Source of the DNA: Fasciola hepatica
Lineage: Eukaryota > Platyhelminthes > Trematoda > Plagiorchiida > Fasciolidae
Length of the DNA stretch: 64,000 nt
Reading direction: 5' to 3'
NCBI GenBank assembly: GCA_948099385.1
Contig: CANUEZ040000061.1
Span: forward strand, 11,826,001 to 11,890,000
The notes beneath the pieces were generated by a model. It worked only from the letters and a program-made list of their open reading frames with translations. It was not told the origin of the DNA and made no database searches. Position 1 is the stretch's first letter, and every line of letters starts with the position of its first letter. This document shows, piece after piece, positions 35,334 through 46,599 of this stretch. A program made the translations under genes and the position numbers.

Positions 35334-37775
35334 ATGCCAAGGAAAGGATCAAAGGCAGTCGAACCCGGACAGGAAGTAATACGGCAAGTCTCTGGGGAGG
35401 TTTTGGGTACTTACGATTCTTTAGTTAATGCTAGATCGCCTAGTCCTGTCAGTGCTAGCTCATGTGTTATTGAAAGCAATATTGATCGTAAGGACGTTGA
35501 TTTATATAAGCTGAGAATAATAGAATTAGAGCAACAGTTACTTTCGGCTAGGCTACAGGCGCATGAAGCAGAGAAGTGTACACAGAAACAGCGAGAGTAT
35601 AGGACCAGTGACTTCGACACTTCCGATTGGTTAGAGTGCAATAAGGTAGGGAACCCCACGCAGGTCGCCGACTACAAACCACCATCGATCGATCTGCCTA
35701 GAGTGGAGTTAACGGTTTTCGACGGGCGAGCTGAGCAATATTGCAAGTTTGTCAAACAGTTCGAGACGTTCGTTGAAAATGAGGTAACCGACCCTGGGCA
35801 AAGGCTTCTCTACCCTACTCACTACTGCCGAGGCCGAGCAAGAGAAGCTATCGACGGATGCACCATGCTCGACCCAGAACAAGGCTACACAAGGGCAAGA
35901 AAGATTCTGAGGGACTTGTTTGGCCAACCTTTCAAAGTAGCCCGTAACCTAATAGAGGGCGTGATGGCAGAGGCAAAGAGAACCAAGGGCGACGTCTACA
36001 CCATGGCCGACCTGGTGATCAAGATGCAGAACTGCTCAATAGCCCTCGACCATTTAGGTTACAGAGCTGATCTAGACGCCATGCACACTTTGGAAGGCAT
36101 AGTCCGTCACCTCTCTCCCGAACTACAGGGTCGGTGGGCGGAAGAAGCTGAACGGATAAGCCGAGGCGACAGAGAAGCCAACTTCGAAGACCTGACTGAA
36201 TACTTAGACAGGCAAACGAAGATAGCTGACAGCAGATTCGGCCGACTCATCCGGGACAGCAACCGAGCAAACAAGCCCGGTACTAGCCAAGTCCAAACCC
36301 CTGTACGGGAACATCCAAAGTACCAGCCTTGGACCAACACACACGTCATTTCACGAGATGCTACGGCGAAACCAAATTGCAGATACTGTGGTACTAGCCA
36401 TGGCCTACCAGAATGCCCCAAGTTCGGCAATGCCACAATAGACGAACGGTGGGAAATGGCGAGGATGGCAGGAGCATGTTTCATCTGTCTGAACACCACG
36501 CACCGGGCAGCAGCCTGTAGAACAAGGAATCGATGTGGTTACGAGGGCTGCACGGGCAGACACCATCGGCTGCTGCATCAGGCGAGAATAACCATATCCG
36601 AGGCGAGTGCCAAGCCCAGCGTGATTTGTTCAACTTCACAATCTGCCAGTAAACCGGTACGTTTAGGCGTAGTGGCCGTGGGAGTAGTGACTCCGACTGG
36701 GATAGTCAAGGCGTTGGCTTTCGTCGATAGTGGATCCGACACCACTTTAGTGAAAGAGCGGTTTGCCGACAAACACCAACTGGCTAAAGGTGCGACGTCG
36801 TTAGCAGTGAGCACGGTGGGCGGAACACAGGTAATGACTGCCGGTAGATTAAGGCTGCAACTCATCTCTCTAGACACTAACGAGGAAATTGAACCAACGG
36901 AGGCATTCACGTTAGCGGATCTTCCCATGCGAGCACCAAGGTCGGTGAACGCAATCTTGACTCGATGGCCCCACCTGCAGGATGTAACCGTCGTAGACTG
37001 GGAAGATGATGAGGTGGATCTCCTCATCGGATGCGACGTGCCAGAGGCGCATTGGGTGCTTGACCAAAGAGTGGGCGACCGCCAGGCACCTTATGCCGTA
37101 CGCACGGTTCTGGGATGGATGTTATACGGTCCAGTAGGGGTACGTGGTTCCGTGAATTACTTATCCGCCGAAACGGACCGCATAGAGTATCATCTGCATT
37201 GGCTGTATGAAAAGGAGTTTCATGACATTGGAGACAAAAGACGAACGTTGTCTCAAGAGGATCACTTCGCCCCACAAACGGTGCGGCAAGGCACTAGAGG
37301 CCTTAAAAATCAGTTCGAGGTTCCCCTCCCATGGCGCACATCGGTCGACCCGTGGACTGACAACAGAAGTTATGTTCTCCAACGATTACTACGACTAAAA
37401 GAACGCTTCATTCGAGACCAGAATCTGTGGGAACGATACGCGGATTTGATGAAGCGAAACGAGGCCCTCGGTTGCGTTGAAAAGGTGCCTGTTAGCACCG
37501 ACAGCAAAAGGGTTATCTGGTATCTGCCTCACCATCCGGTTATCAACCCCAAGAAACCCAACAAACTGCGGGTGGTTTTCGACTGTGCGGCCAAGTTCCA
37601 GGGCAAGTCGTTAAACGATCGCCTCCTACAGGGGCCTGACTGGACCACACCACTGATCGATGTTCTGTGCCGTTTCAGAGTGGGTAAAGTGGCTTTGTCT
37701 GCCGACATTAGGGAAATGTTCCATCAGGTGAAGATTCCGGTAGGAGAACGAGATGCATTGCGTTTCCTGTGGTAG
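35334..37775 (+). pseudogene. Element C pol, first part: Gag, protease, reverse transcriptase fingers (ends at TAG)
   Basis: ATG 35334 gives MPRKGSK. The Gag DUF1759-type block is 'LPRVELTVFDGRAEQYCKF'. Zinc-binding groups are CRYCGTSHGLPEC, CFICLNTTHRAAAC and a CGYEGC...HHRLLH group. Retropepsin VDSGSDTTL has its catalytic Asp at codon 36726-36728 (residue 465). The reverse transcriptase N-terminal region includes 'NKLRVVFDCAAKFQGKSLND' and 'ALSADIREMFHQVKI'. At 37773-37775 a TAG replaces the Trp codon still present in element A, and the same frame continues directly after it. The break is therefore a single substitution. Confidence 0.9.
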
Positions 37776-39944
37776 GAAGGGAGCGACCGGGACAACGCAG
37801 TGGTGAATTATAGAATGACCGTCCACCCCTTCGGAGCCATATCGTCACCATTTTGTGCCAATTACGCCCTCCGAGAATCAGCGAACAAACATGGCGATCT
37901 AGTACATCGGACGGTGGTAGAAAGCGTCAGCAGGAACTTCTACGTCGACGACTACCTTGGGTCATTCGATGATGTGGAATCAGCTCTAGAGCAGTTCAGG
38001 GGTCTGACGAGATTGCTGGAAGAGGGTGGCTTCCATCTAACTAAATGGATGTCGAACGCTTCAGAAGTGCTGAAGGTCATCCCGTATCACGAAAAGGTCG
38101 AAAGGGTAAGAGATTTGGACGGCTCTCCACTTCCTATCGAGCGCACTTTAGGGATACAATGGGACGCGGAAACGGACGATTTTGTTTTCGAACTGAACGT
38201 TCCCGAGCTGCCAATAACCCGTCGTGGCATACTATCTGCCGTCTCAAGTTTGTTCGACCCGCTCGGTTTCGTCTCACCATGGCTGCTACCCGGAAAGATC
38301 TTGCTGCAGCGGCTGTGCCGTAAGAAAGTTGATTGGGACCAGTCACTGGACCGAGGGGACCGGCTGGACTGGGAAGAATTTCTAAACACCTTGAAGAAAT
38401 TAGGGGACATAAGAATCCCACGATGTTTGACTCCTGGCCATACGACACGGACTGGAGAACTACATGCCTTTTCCGATGCATCCGAAGTCGGTTATGGAGC
38501 TGTGGTGTACGGACGATGGTGCGCAGGAGATGGACAATATACCACGAGGATCCTGTTCGCCAAAGCCCGCGTTGCTCCACTGAAGTCGGTCTCAATCCCA
38601 CGCCTCGAACTCAGCGCAGCCGTGTTGGCAGTCAGGGTGGTGCAAGCTGTGAAGAGATGTTTCGATCTCTACATTTGGTCGGTGAGCTTCTGGACGGATT
38701 CAACGATAGTACTTTACTACATTAACAACGTACGGAGCCGGTTTAGTACTTTCGTTGCTAACCGGCTCACGATTATCCACGATGAATCGGCCACGCACCA
38801 GTGGAGTCATGTCAGGTCTGGCGATAATCCGGCCGACCTGTGCTCTCGAGGTGCGAACAACTTCAGGCAACTGGACACGTGGACGAGAGGGCCGAACTTC
38901 CTGCAATTGCCCAAACAGGACTGGCCCGTGTTCGAATTAAAACCCCCTACGGAATTGGAACTGGAGATCAAAGGCGTAGTGATAGCAACCAACGTCGTCG
39001 AAGCGTCGCCCATTTTATCGCGACTGGTCAGGTTTTCTTCCTGGATGAAGACGCTTCGTTCGCTAGTTTGGTTAACCAGGTTCAAGATAAATTTACTAGT
39101 CATGAAAGGGCTACGGCCCTCAGGTCGGATACCGGTCGGCCCGATAGGTCCCGATGAGCTACAAGCGGCAGAGTACGATATTTTCAGAATGATACAACGC
39201 GAGGCTTTCGCCCGAGAACTCAAGAGGGCGGAAGAAGTGGGGCTGACCAATGAAGACATGCCATCTCCAAGAGGCGAGCTGAAGCGTTTAAACCCCAAAA
39301 TCATCAACGGACTGCTGCGGGTGGATGGTAGGCTGACCAACGCCCACCTGAACTTCGACACAAAGTATCCTATACTGCTGCCTGCGAGACAACCCGTAGT
39401 AGAGCTAATGATTCAACACGTCCACGCCGTAGAGGGACATGCCGGGGAAAGTCACGTGACGAGCGTCATCCGAAAGCGTCTTTGGTTGTTGAGAGGACGA
39501 GAGACTGTAAAACGCGTGATCCGACGGTGTGTGCAATGCAGGAGACGCAACGCCACAGCAGGCAAACAACTCATGGCCCCACTACCAGAATGCAGGGTAA
39601 CTACGGGCTGGTGGCCGTTCAGTGACACCGGGTTGGAGTATTTCGGGCCCTTGTGGATCAAGTGCGGGAAAATATTAGAAAAGCGATATGGATGTATCAT
39701 GACGTGCATGAAGTCACGTGCAGTACACCTAGAAGCCGCACATTCGATGACGACCGATTCGTTTCTACGGGCCTTGCAAAGATTTATCAACCGAAGAGGC
39801 GTACCGGCCGACATATACTCAGATAATGGATCGAACTTTGTGGGCGCTCAACGGGAATTGCAGCGTTGGCACAAGAACATAAACAGGGACGAACTGCAGA
39901 ATCGAACCGTGGCCTACGGCATACGCTGGCATTTCAACCCCCCC
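37776..39944 (+). pseudogene. Element C pol, second part: reverse transcriptase palm, RNase H, integrase core
   Basis: In frame with the part before the TAG. The catalytic YVDD is at 37941-37952 ('NFYVDDYLGSF'). The RNase H region is 'AFSDASEVGYGAVVYG' and 'WTDSTIVLYYINN'. The integrase zinc region keeps HAG and CVQC. The core shows 'TGLEYFGPLW' (Glu at codon 39636-39638 where BEL integrases usually have the first catalytic Asp) and 'YSDNGSNFVGA' (Asp at about 39822). A seventh C in the run 39938-39944 (six in element A) shifts the frame just before the third catalytic residue. Confidence 0.9.
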
Positions 39945-40530
39945 ACAGGCCAGTCACCGAGGCGGCATATGGGAACGCATGATCCGGTCCGCCAGACGGA
40001 TATTGCTGTCAATCATGGAGCAGCAGCCGCCCGACGACGAGACCCTGAACACCGTCATGACTGAGGTGGAGCGAATCCTGAACAACCGCCCCCTGGTTCC
40101 AATATTGAACGGCGACCCCACCCACCTGGCGCTCACCCCAAACGACTTATTGACGCTAAGGTCGAACGAGGGTTTCCAAGGGCCGGTACACCTTCGTGGG
40201 AGCTACCCCCATGCGTGGAAGCAAGCGAACTATCTGGCCAAGGTCTTCTGGAGGCGATGGCTACGGGAGTACCTACCGGCTTTGCAGACTCGACAGAAGT
40301 GGATGGCCAAAACAAGACCATTCAAAGTTGGGGACGTGGTTATGATCGCCGACGAACGCGCAAATTTCAGCGCTTGGTCTTTGGGAGTAGTTACGGAAGC
40401 CATCAAAAGCACCGACGAAATGATAAGAACGGTGGAGGTGAAGACAGCTAACGGAGTGCTCATTCGTGACATACGCAGTATTAACCTACTCGAGAGCGAA
40501 GACGGAGGAGATGATAACCCTGTGGCCTAG
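39945..40530 (+). pseudogene. Element C pol, last part: integrase end and DUF5641-type domain
   Basis: After the extra C the coding sense continues in the frame that starts at 39979 and stops at 40528-40530. It includes 'SIMEQQPPDDETLNTVMTE', 'LTPNDLLTLRSNEGFQGP' and 'VGDVVMIAD'. It corresponds residue for residue to the unshifted piece of element A at 41620-42242. Confidence 0.88.
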
Positions 40531-41240
40531 TAAACCTTTTTCACACCAGTAATCGAGGTGGATAAAGAAACACCATATATACCACACGATCTCCGTCAAA
40601 CACGTTAAGGTGCTCGCGGTACCTTCGTTGACATTACAGAAGGTTCTTTCCGATATGTGGTGATGAGTGCGATTCCATTATACATCCCGATACATACGCG
40701 CATGCACGACGCACTCTACATCCCGTAAACCCATCATACATGTGACAGTGTTCTTTGTTCGCCTTTTGTTGACGCTACCGAATGCCCCTTGCACATGTGG
40801 AAGTAGTGGAGCTCAGGTCACACATGCATGCTACATTTACTCGTTTTCTTGCCACGCGGTCTTTTGTTGACATTGCAGAAAGTCCTCCTTTGATGTGTAG
40901 TCATAACTGTGATTTCATTGTAACCCCGGCACACTCACACACGCACGCACACACACACACACACACACTCAAGCGCGTACATCCAGGACCGGACGGCCCC
41001 TTACGAGGACAACGTCTATGTGACCATTCACGCCCGCCATCGGTCATCTGGCCTTGTGGAAGATGTAGACTAGCCTCACGTCTATGTATCCAGTGGATTA
41101 GGTGCGACCAGTAGTAGAACGTTGACGACGAGCATTAGACGCGCGCACTGACAGCAGGGCCTAGGCAGGTAGGAAGAATCAGTACCTTTATACCGAACCT
41201 TTGACTCTGCTAAGGATCCAGGAGGATTTTGGTGGGCGGT
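40531..41240 (+). other. Element C 3' untranslated region with internal repeats and polypurine tract
   Basis: 710 bp. Three imperfect repeat units begin at GTTGAC (40627, 40768, 40866), each followed by a CCGAAT/CAGAAG-like block and a GATGTGTAG/GATATGTGG-like block. A CA tract occupies about 40929-40968. The last 20 bases (aggaggattttggtgggcgg) are the polypurine tract against the LTR. Confidence 0.8.
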
Positions 41241-41619
41241 GTAACAGCCGGTCGTGGAAAATCCCCCTTTTTTCCCTCGCGATTCAGTGTTTTTTCCCAA
41301 CATCACTCATTTCCATACACTATTGACTTGTCTTTACGAACTGGTTGTTTTTCTGGACCAATTGTTGTTTGTTCGCACCCAGAGCGCTACTTTGGCACAT
41401 CCTTGTTCAGGACCTGCGTGACGCACGTGCTGTCTGCTCACACGCTGCTATTCGGTTTCTCGTTGTTGAGACTTTCTGATCGTATTATTGAGGTTTGTAT
41501 ATTGTTTACGTCATTGTTTATTTTAATAATCTAGTATCGTAGAATTATCACGGATAATCGCCTTCTGATTTCGGGATCCGTTGCGAATTTGGCTACGCAT
41601 TGCTCAAACGTTCGTAACA
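41241..41619 (+). repeat. 3' LTR of element C
   Basis: 379 bp, TGTAACAG to CGTAACA, followed by the duplicated CCGTG at 41620-41624 and then by the resumed integrase of element A. Confidence 0.93.
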
Positions 41620-42242
41620 CCGTGGTCTACGGCATACGATGGCATTTCAACCCCCCACAGGCCAGCAACCGAGGCGGCGTATGGGAACGCATGATCCGGT
41701 CCGCCAGACGGATATTGCTGTCAATCATGGAGCAGCAGCCGCCCGACGACGAGACGCTGAACACCGTCATGACTGAGGTGGAGCGAATCCTGAACAGACG
41801 CCCCCTGGTTTCAGTATTGAACGGCGACCCCACCCACCTGGCGCTCACCCCAAACGATTTATTGACGTTAAGGTCGAACCAGGGTTTCCAAGGGCCGGTA
41901 CACCTTCGTGGGAGCTACCTCCACGGATGGAAGCAAGCGAACTATCTGGCCAAGGTCTTCTGGAGGCGATGGCTGCGGGAGTACCTACCGGCTTTGCAGA
42001 CTCGACAGAAGTGGATGGCCAAAACAAGACCATTGAAAGTTGGGGACGTGGTGATGATTGCCGACGTACGCGCAAATTTCAGCGCTTGGTCTTTGGGAGT
42101 AGTTACGGAAACCATCGAAAGCACTGACGGAATGATAAGAACGGTGGAGGTGAAGACAGCTAACGGAGTGCTCATTCGTGACATACGCAGTATTAACCCA
42201 CTTGAGAGCAAAGACGGAGGAGCTGATAACCCTGAGGCTTAG
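41620..42242 (+). pseudogene. Element A pol part 4: integrase end and DUF5641-type C-terminus
   Basis: It starts with the second CCGTG copy and continues 'YGIRWHFNPPQASNRGGVWE', where the last Glu (41695-41697) is the third catalytic integrase residue. The C-terminal domain follows ('LTPNDLLTLRSNQGFQGP', 'LREYLPALQTRQKW', 'VGDVVMIAD'), with a stop at 42240-42242. This piece has no frameshift, unlike the equivalent part of element C. Confidence 0.88.
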
Positions 42243-42935
42243 TAAAAATTTTCACACCAGTCATCGAGGTGGATAAAGAAACACCATATATACCACACGG
42301 TCTCCGTCAAACACATTACAGTGCTCGCGATCTTTCGTTGACATTACAGAAGGTTCTTTCCGATATGTGGTGATGAATGCGATCCCATTGTACATCCCGA
42401 TACATCCACACATGCACGACGCACTCTACATCCCGTAAACCCATCAAACATGTGACAGTGTCCGCTGTTTTGGCTTTTGTTGACGTTACCGAATGCCCCT
42501 TGCATATGTGGAAGTAGCGGAGCTTAGGTCACACACACATGCTACATTTTACTCGTTTTTTGCCACACAGTCCCCTGTTGACATTGCAGAAAGTCCTCCT
42601 TTAATGTGTAGTCATACCTGCGATTTCATTGTACACCCCGGCACACACGCACTCACACGCACACTCAAGCACATACATCCAGGACCGGACGGCCCCTTAC
42701 GAGGACAACGTCTATGTGACCATTCACGCCCGCCATCGGTCATTTGGTCTCGTGGAAGATGTAGACTAGCCTCACGTCTATGTATCCAATGGATTAGGTG
42801 CGACCAGTAGTAGAACGTTGACGACGAGCATTAGACGAGCGCACTGACAGCAGGGCCTAGGCAGGTAGGAAGAATCAGTACCTTTATACCGAACCTTTGA
42901 CTCTGCTAAGGATCCAGGAGGAATTTGGTGGGCGG
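42243..42935 (+). other. Element A 3' untranslated region
   Basis: This 693-bp non-coding stretch is collinear with 40531-41240 of element C. It holds the same three imperfect repeats, each starting with GTTGAC (42337, 42479, 42577), and a much shorter CA tract. It ends in a purine-rich run before the LTR. Confidence 0.8.
42916..42935 (+). promoter_or_regulatory. Polypurine tract of element A
   Basis: AGGAGGAATTTGGTGGGCGG lies directly against the 3' LTR. The same motif precedes the 3' LTRs of elements C and B. It is the expected primer for plus-strand DNA synthesis. Confidence 0.7.
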
Positions 42936-43312
42936 TGTAACAGCCGGTCGTGGAAAATTCCCCTTTTTCCCTCGCGATTCAGTGGTTTTCCCAACATCAC
43001 TCATTTGCACACACTATTGACTTGTCTTTACGAACTGGTTGTTTTTCTGGACCAATTGTTGTTTGTTCGCACCCAGAGCGCTACTTTGGCACATCCTTGT
43101 TCAGGACCTGCGTAACGCACGTACTGTTTGCTCACACGCCGCTATTCGGTTTCTTGTTGTTGAGTCCTTGTGATCGCATTATTGAGGTTTGTATATTGTT
43201 TATGTCATTGTTTATTGTAATAATCTAGTATCGTAGAATATCGCGGATAATCGTCTTTCGATTTCGGGATTCGTTGCGAATTTGGCTGCGCACTGCTCAA
43301 ACGTTCGTTACA
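42936..43312 (+). repeat. 3' LTR of element A
   Basis: 377 bp, starting TGTAACAG and ending TCGTTACA (one change in the terminal ACA block relative to the 5' LTR). It pairs with 25823-26199 by shared diagnostic bases. Confidence 0.92.
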
Positions 43313-43690
43313 ATCGATGCTGTTTCTGATCCACTTACAAATCGTTGAGCCTCCTTTACTCGTTTTTCTCTTCTTCCGAGTGCTATTATTTTATTCTTTT
43401 TTGTTTTTCACTTATCTTCCTTCTCTCCTTTTGCCTTGAAAATTCTCTGCAAAACCATCGATCGTGTCTGCAAATGCAACAGAACGATAGAAAGCCTTGA
43501 GTTTTACCTCCCGCCTTGTAAATCCCTAGCAGGTTGAGTTTTCGATGTACTCTGCCTTGAACCAAGTTGTTGAAGTGAACTGCCAAACAACAAAAGTTAT
43601 TTAACAAGCTTTTTATCAGGGGAACCTTTTTGCTTTATTCCCCTCTAGAAATTTTGGACAGTTTTGTGCAATGGGTACCAATGTACATTG
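43313..43690. other. Unassigned flank right of element A
   Basis: AT-rich sequence with no resemblance to the antisense LTR interrupted on the left of element A. It may be the 5' untranslated part of the LINE that follows. Confidence 0.4.
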
Positions 43691-43771
43691 AAGTGTTTAT
43701 AAACCGTGATCATTTTCGTACCGAGTACAGTTGTTCCTTGGTCAGTGCGTCGCTATTATTGTAAGCATATC

Positions 43772-44805
43772 ATGACTCCTGAGACGTATGCCTGTCTGGA
43801 AGGTGGATGTGGGAAGAGAGTGGACGAAGGAATCGAGAGCTATGTGTGCTGTATGCTGGCCCACGAAAGTTGTTCTGGGATTAGTAAGGTGGTGTTCCCG
43901 CAGTCCTTTAATGACAGTTGGGTCGAATAGGTTTGTGGTCTGTGCAAGGAGGAAGCAAGGTTAGCCCATCTAAGGAAATATAACCGAGGTAAGGTCCAAC
44001 ATCCTCCTGAAGGTAGTAGAGGCTTTGTGTGGAAGTCTCCGCCGGGCGGTGTGCTAGCAAGGTCATATGCAAGAGCCATGGGAACACCCGGGAGAAAGGC
44101 CCTCGAATTATTAAGAGGCCAGGCAGGCGGTTGCCCACGCCAGATGCGTCCACTCCTGTGCGGCATACTACTGCGAGTGAGTGGGTGATGCAGAAGCCTA
44201 CGAAGAAGCAAAGTAAGAAAAAGTACAATATAGCAAAGCCGACGGGCAGCATTGTGAAGACAGAGGAATACGGGTATCTTAGTGTGGAGGTCCGGCTTAG
44301 GGATCTGTAGAAGCGTGTCCAGTAGCTGGGACGGACGTCAAGCCGTGGGCTGCACATACTGAGCCCGGAGGAGCTGCTTATACATGAGTCGAGGGCAAGA
44401 AGGGATACAGATAGGAGGCCGGTGTATGGCGTGTTGCGACTTGCAGATGCACCATGTCCTGTTTGTCTCAGAAGAGTTTGTAGAGCGGGGAAGTGGAAAT
44501 CGCCGCCTAAAAAAGCGGTAAGGAGTGTGGCTCGACCAATACTGTTCGAACTCGTGGACGAGCATTGCAGAAGTATGTTGCTAATCAAATCGGCCTTGAA
44601 GGCCTACGTCACTAAGGTCAGATACCAGGTTACACCGGACGGAGACAGAGTAACACCGGATGGTTTGCCCATTGGGGGAAACTTGGCTAAACCCGTGGAG
44701 GAGCTGACGGAAGGTCCAAGACGACGACAGAATGCTCTATCCAGCCGCCGTGTTACTCCACGACAACTAAAAGTATGCCCTACAAACCTTCAGAGTTTGT
44801 GGTAA
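43772..44805 (+). pseudogene. CR1-like ORF1 with a PHD-like zinc finger (decayed)
   Basis: The frame at 43706-43930 contains 'CLEGGCGKRVDEGIESYVCC', 'HESCSGIS' and, just beyond the TAG at 43928-43930, 'CGLCKEEA'. The Cys/His spacing resembles the PHD-type fingers reported in some CR1 ORF1 proteins. A later frame (44422-44805) includes 'PCPVCLRRVCRAGKWKSPPK' and a basic C-terminal stretch. ORF1 proteins bind element RNA; that role is inferred here. Confidence 0.55.
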
Positions 44806-45057
44806 TTAAGGACGTACTGGAAAATGAAAATTGATAGAGCTGTCTAGTGGAGGACAACACGACCCTGGTCAACCTGGGTGTCAGGTTAGCACCTATAGCG
44901 ATGGATTGGGAGTATTCGGTGGACCTAGACGACCGGCGGACTCCAAGCTCCCCAGTGATAGACACCACTGCAAAAAACGTGCCTGTACCTAGGTAGTTGT
45001 GCCTGAGACCCATCCAACACTGAACAATAAAAACCCATAGACCTCGAATCAAATGCG

Positions 45058-45480
45058 GTGGCGCTATACGCCAGAGCATGTAGTATTAGAAACAAGTGGA
45101 TAGGACTATTTCGAGCCGCAAAGGAGCAAAGCGCTTCCAAGGTTGCCGTCGCGGAAAAGTGGCTCTCGAGAGATGGCCACTTACCGGCAATAAAACAAGA
45201 TGGGTTTGCAGTCTATAGGCAGGACAGGGAGCTTGACTGTGCATGGGGAGGAGTGGCTGTCCCCATTAGAGCAGGCGCAAACCATCTGGAGTCGCAGACT
45301 GTGGTGCTCACCCGGAACATACAACTGTGAATGGTCAGGACCACACCCCCGAAAAGAAGGGTAAATATGACTGCTTGTGTAGGGTCCCGGGATCAAACCG
45401 AAATGAGGACTTTCAGCTACTCCACTTGCTTACCATGCTAGGTAAAGACGCCAACCAGTGTCCCAGCCTACCACACATAG
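45058..45480 (+). pseudogene. CR1-like endonuclease N-terminus (decayed)
   Basis: The frame 45058-45330 has 'SIRNKWIGLFRAAKEQSASK', then 'VAEKWLSRDGH' (normally VTETWL), then 'GFAVYRQDRELDCAWGGVAV', the conserved GYxxxRxDRxxxxGGVA block. The next segment, in another frame, reads 'CRVPGSNRNEDFQLLHLL', matching the YRPPxS stretch. The catalytic GDFN is not visible. Confidence 0.6.
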
Positions 45481-46599
45481 ACTAGGTAGTCGAGGCAATT
45501 ACCACGGAAGGCCAACATGAGGGATATCTACAACGACAGAATTAGAGTTCTCCGTTTCAACACGTGAGGGAGAACGCCAGGCGTAAGGCTGGCCGTACGA
45601 GTCTTTTTTAGACTGAGCTATAACGAACCATGAAAACGATAGTGTGGACCTCCAGGTTCAATCTCCGTTGGGTCAGAGCGACCATATGAGTGTCAAAGTC
45701 ACTCTGCATTTGTAACGACCAAAACGCTCAAAATCTGGTCCGGATGAAGCCTGACCAACGATTCAAGGCTCGATTCATCGACTAACAAGCTTCACTCGTT
45801 CTGGAAAGCACCCGGGAGCCTCAAAGCAACGGGCGGCCTAAGTTAATCCAGAAGCCAAATCAAGAACACGATTCCCCTGCAAACTCTACGGTACTAGTAG
45901 CGAGTGAACATATAAGTACTAACACGGTCATACCTTTGACAGTGAGCCCCAGTCACTATCCAGCCAAAAAAGTAGTCAAAAATGGGACAGAATTCTGCAG
46001 AAAAAGGGAAAAGTTGGCCAAAAAGAGTAAACAATAAGTACCTGTCCTGCAATTTAAACAAACTGAACAAGTTCTTCAAGCTTGATCAGGCCCAAGGAAC
46101 ATTTTCCTGGGCTTGGCAGTCGAAAATCGGCGTAAACGAGCTGGACGGCTGCCATCAGTGGACGTAGGCGGGAAAGTGAAACCGAGCCGTAATAAAACAA
46201 AATTGTGTTGAATCAATGCGAATCATTACCGTACCAACTGTCCGGAAAGTAATTCCAGTAGGAAGGCACGACCATAAAAAGAAAAAGTAGTTGCACCGAG
46301 AGCAGATTAATTGAAGACCACGAAAGTGTCAGCACGAATTAGGTCGGAGAAAGCTGTCCAAAAGTGGTCACAAAGTATGTGAAAATAAGCGGAAGAGGAA
46401 TTTTTCAACCAGCATGGATGTTACTGCTTGTGCCAACCTAAAGTATCCTCCAGGTTGATCGAGAGCTTCTAAAGTATGGAATTCTTGGGCCTCTCAGTGG
46501 AGCGGTTGATCTAATATGGGACATAGAGGAAGATGCTAGTAGGGAAGAACGCGGGCAGGTGAACAAAGGATCTCTACTTGCCCTACGAAACTAGTTTGC

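Larger units (their letters stand above)
34913..41619 (+). mobile_element. BEL/Pao retrotransposon C, nearly intact, inserted in A
   Basis: The element is 6707 bp with 379-bp LTRs that differ at about 4 positions, flanked by CCGTG duplications. It has a single long coding frame broken only by one TAG (37773-37775) and one extra C in a run (39938-39944). Domain order is Gag with zinc knuckles, retropepsin, reverse transcriptase, RNase H, integrase, DUF5641-type C-terminus. It is the youngest insertion of the nest and a close relative of its host A. Confidence 0.93.
25823..43312 (+). mobile_element. BEL/Pao retrotransposon A (host of the nested insertions)
   Basis: The outer LTRs (25823-26199 and 42936-43312, both 377 bp) share diagnostic bases not found in the inner pair (for example cgcggataatcgtctttcga). 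Removing elements B and C, with one copy of each 5-bp target duplication, leaves about 6670 bp, almost the size of element C (6707 bp). Coding order is Gag, aspartic protease, reverse transcriptase, RNase H, integrase and a C-terminal DUF5641-type domain. Internal damage: a 1-base deletion near 26985, a TGA at 27836-27838 and a 13-bp deletion near 28707. The outer flanks show no target duplication (left cggcc, right atcga). Confidence 0.92.

Noticed and set aside
37773..37775. Programmed readthrough at the TAG of element C
   Set aside because: Element A has the Trp codon at this place and the site lies inside the reverse transcriptase rather than at a domain border, so a random nonsense change is the simpler reading.
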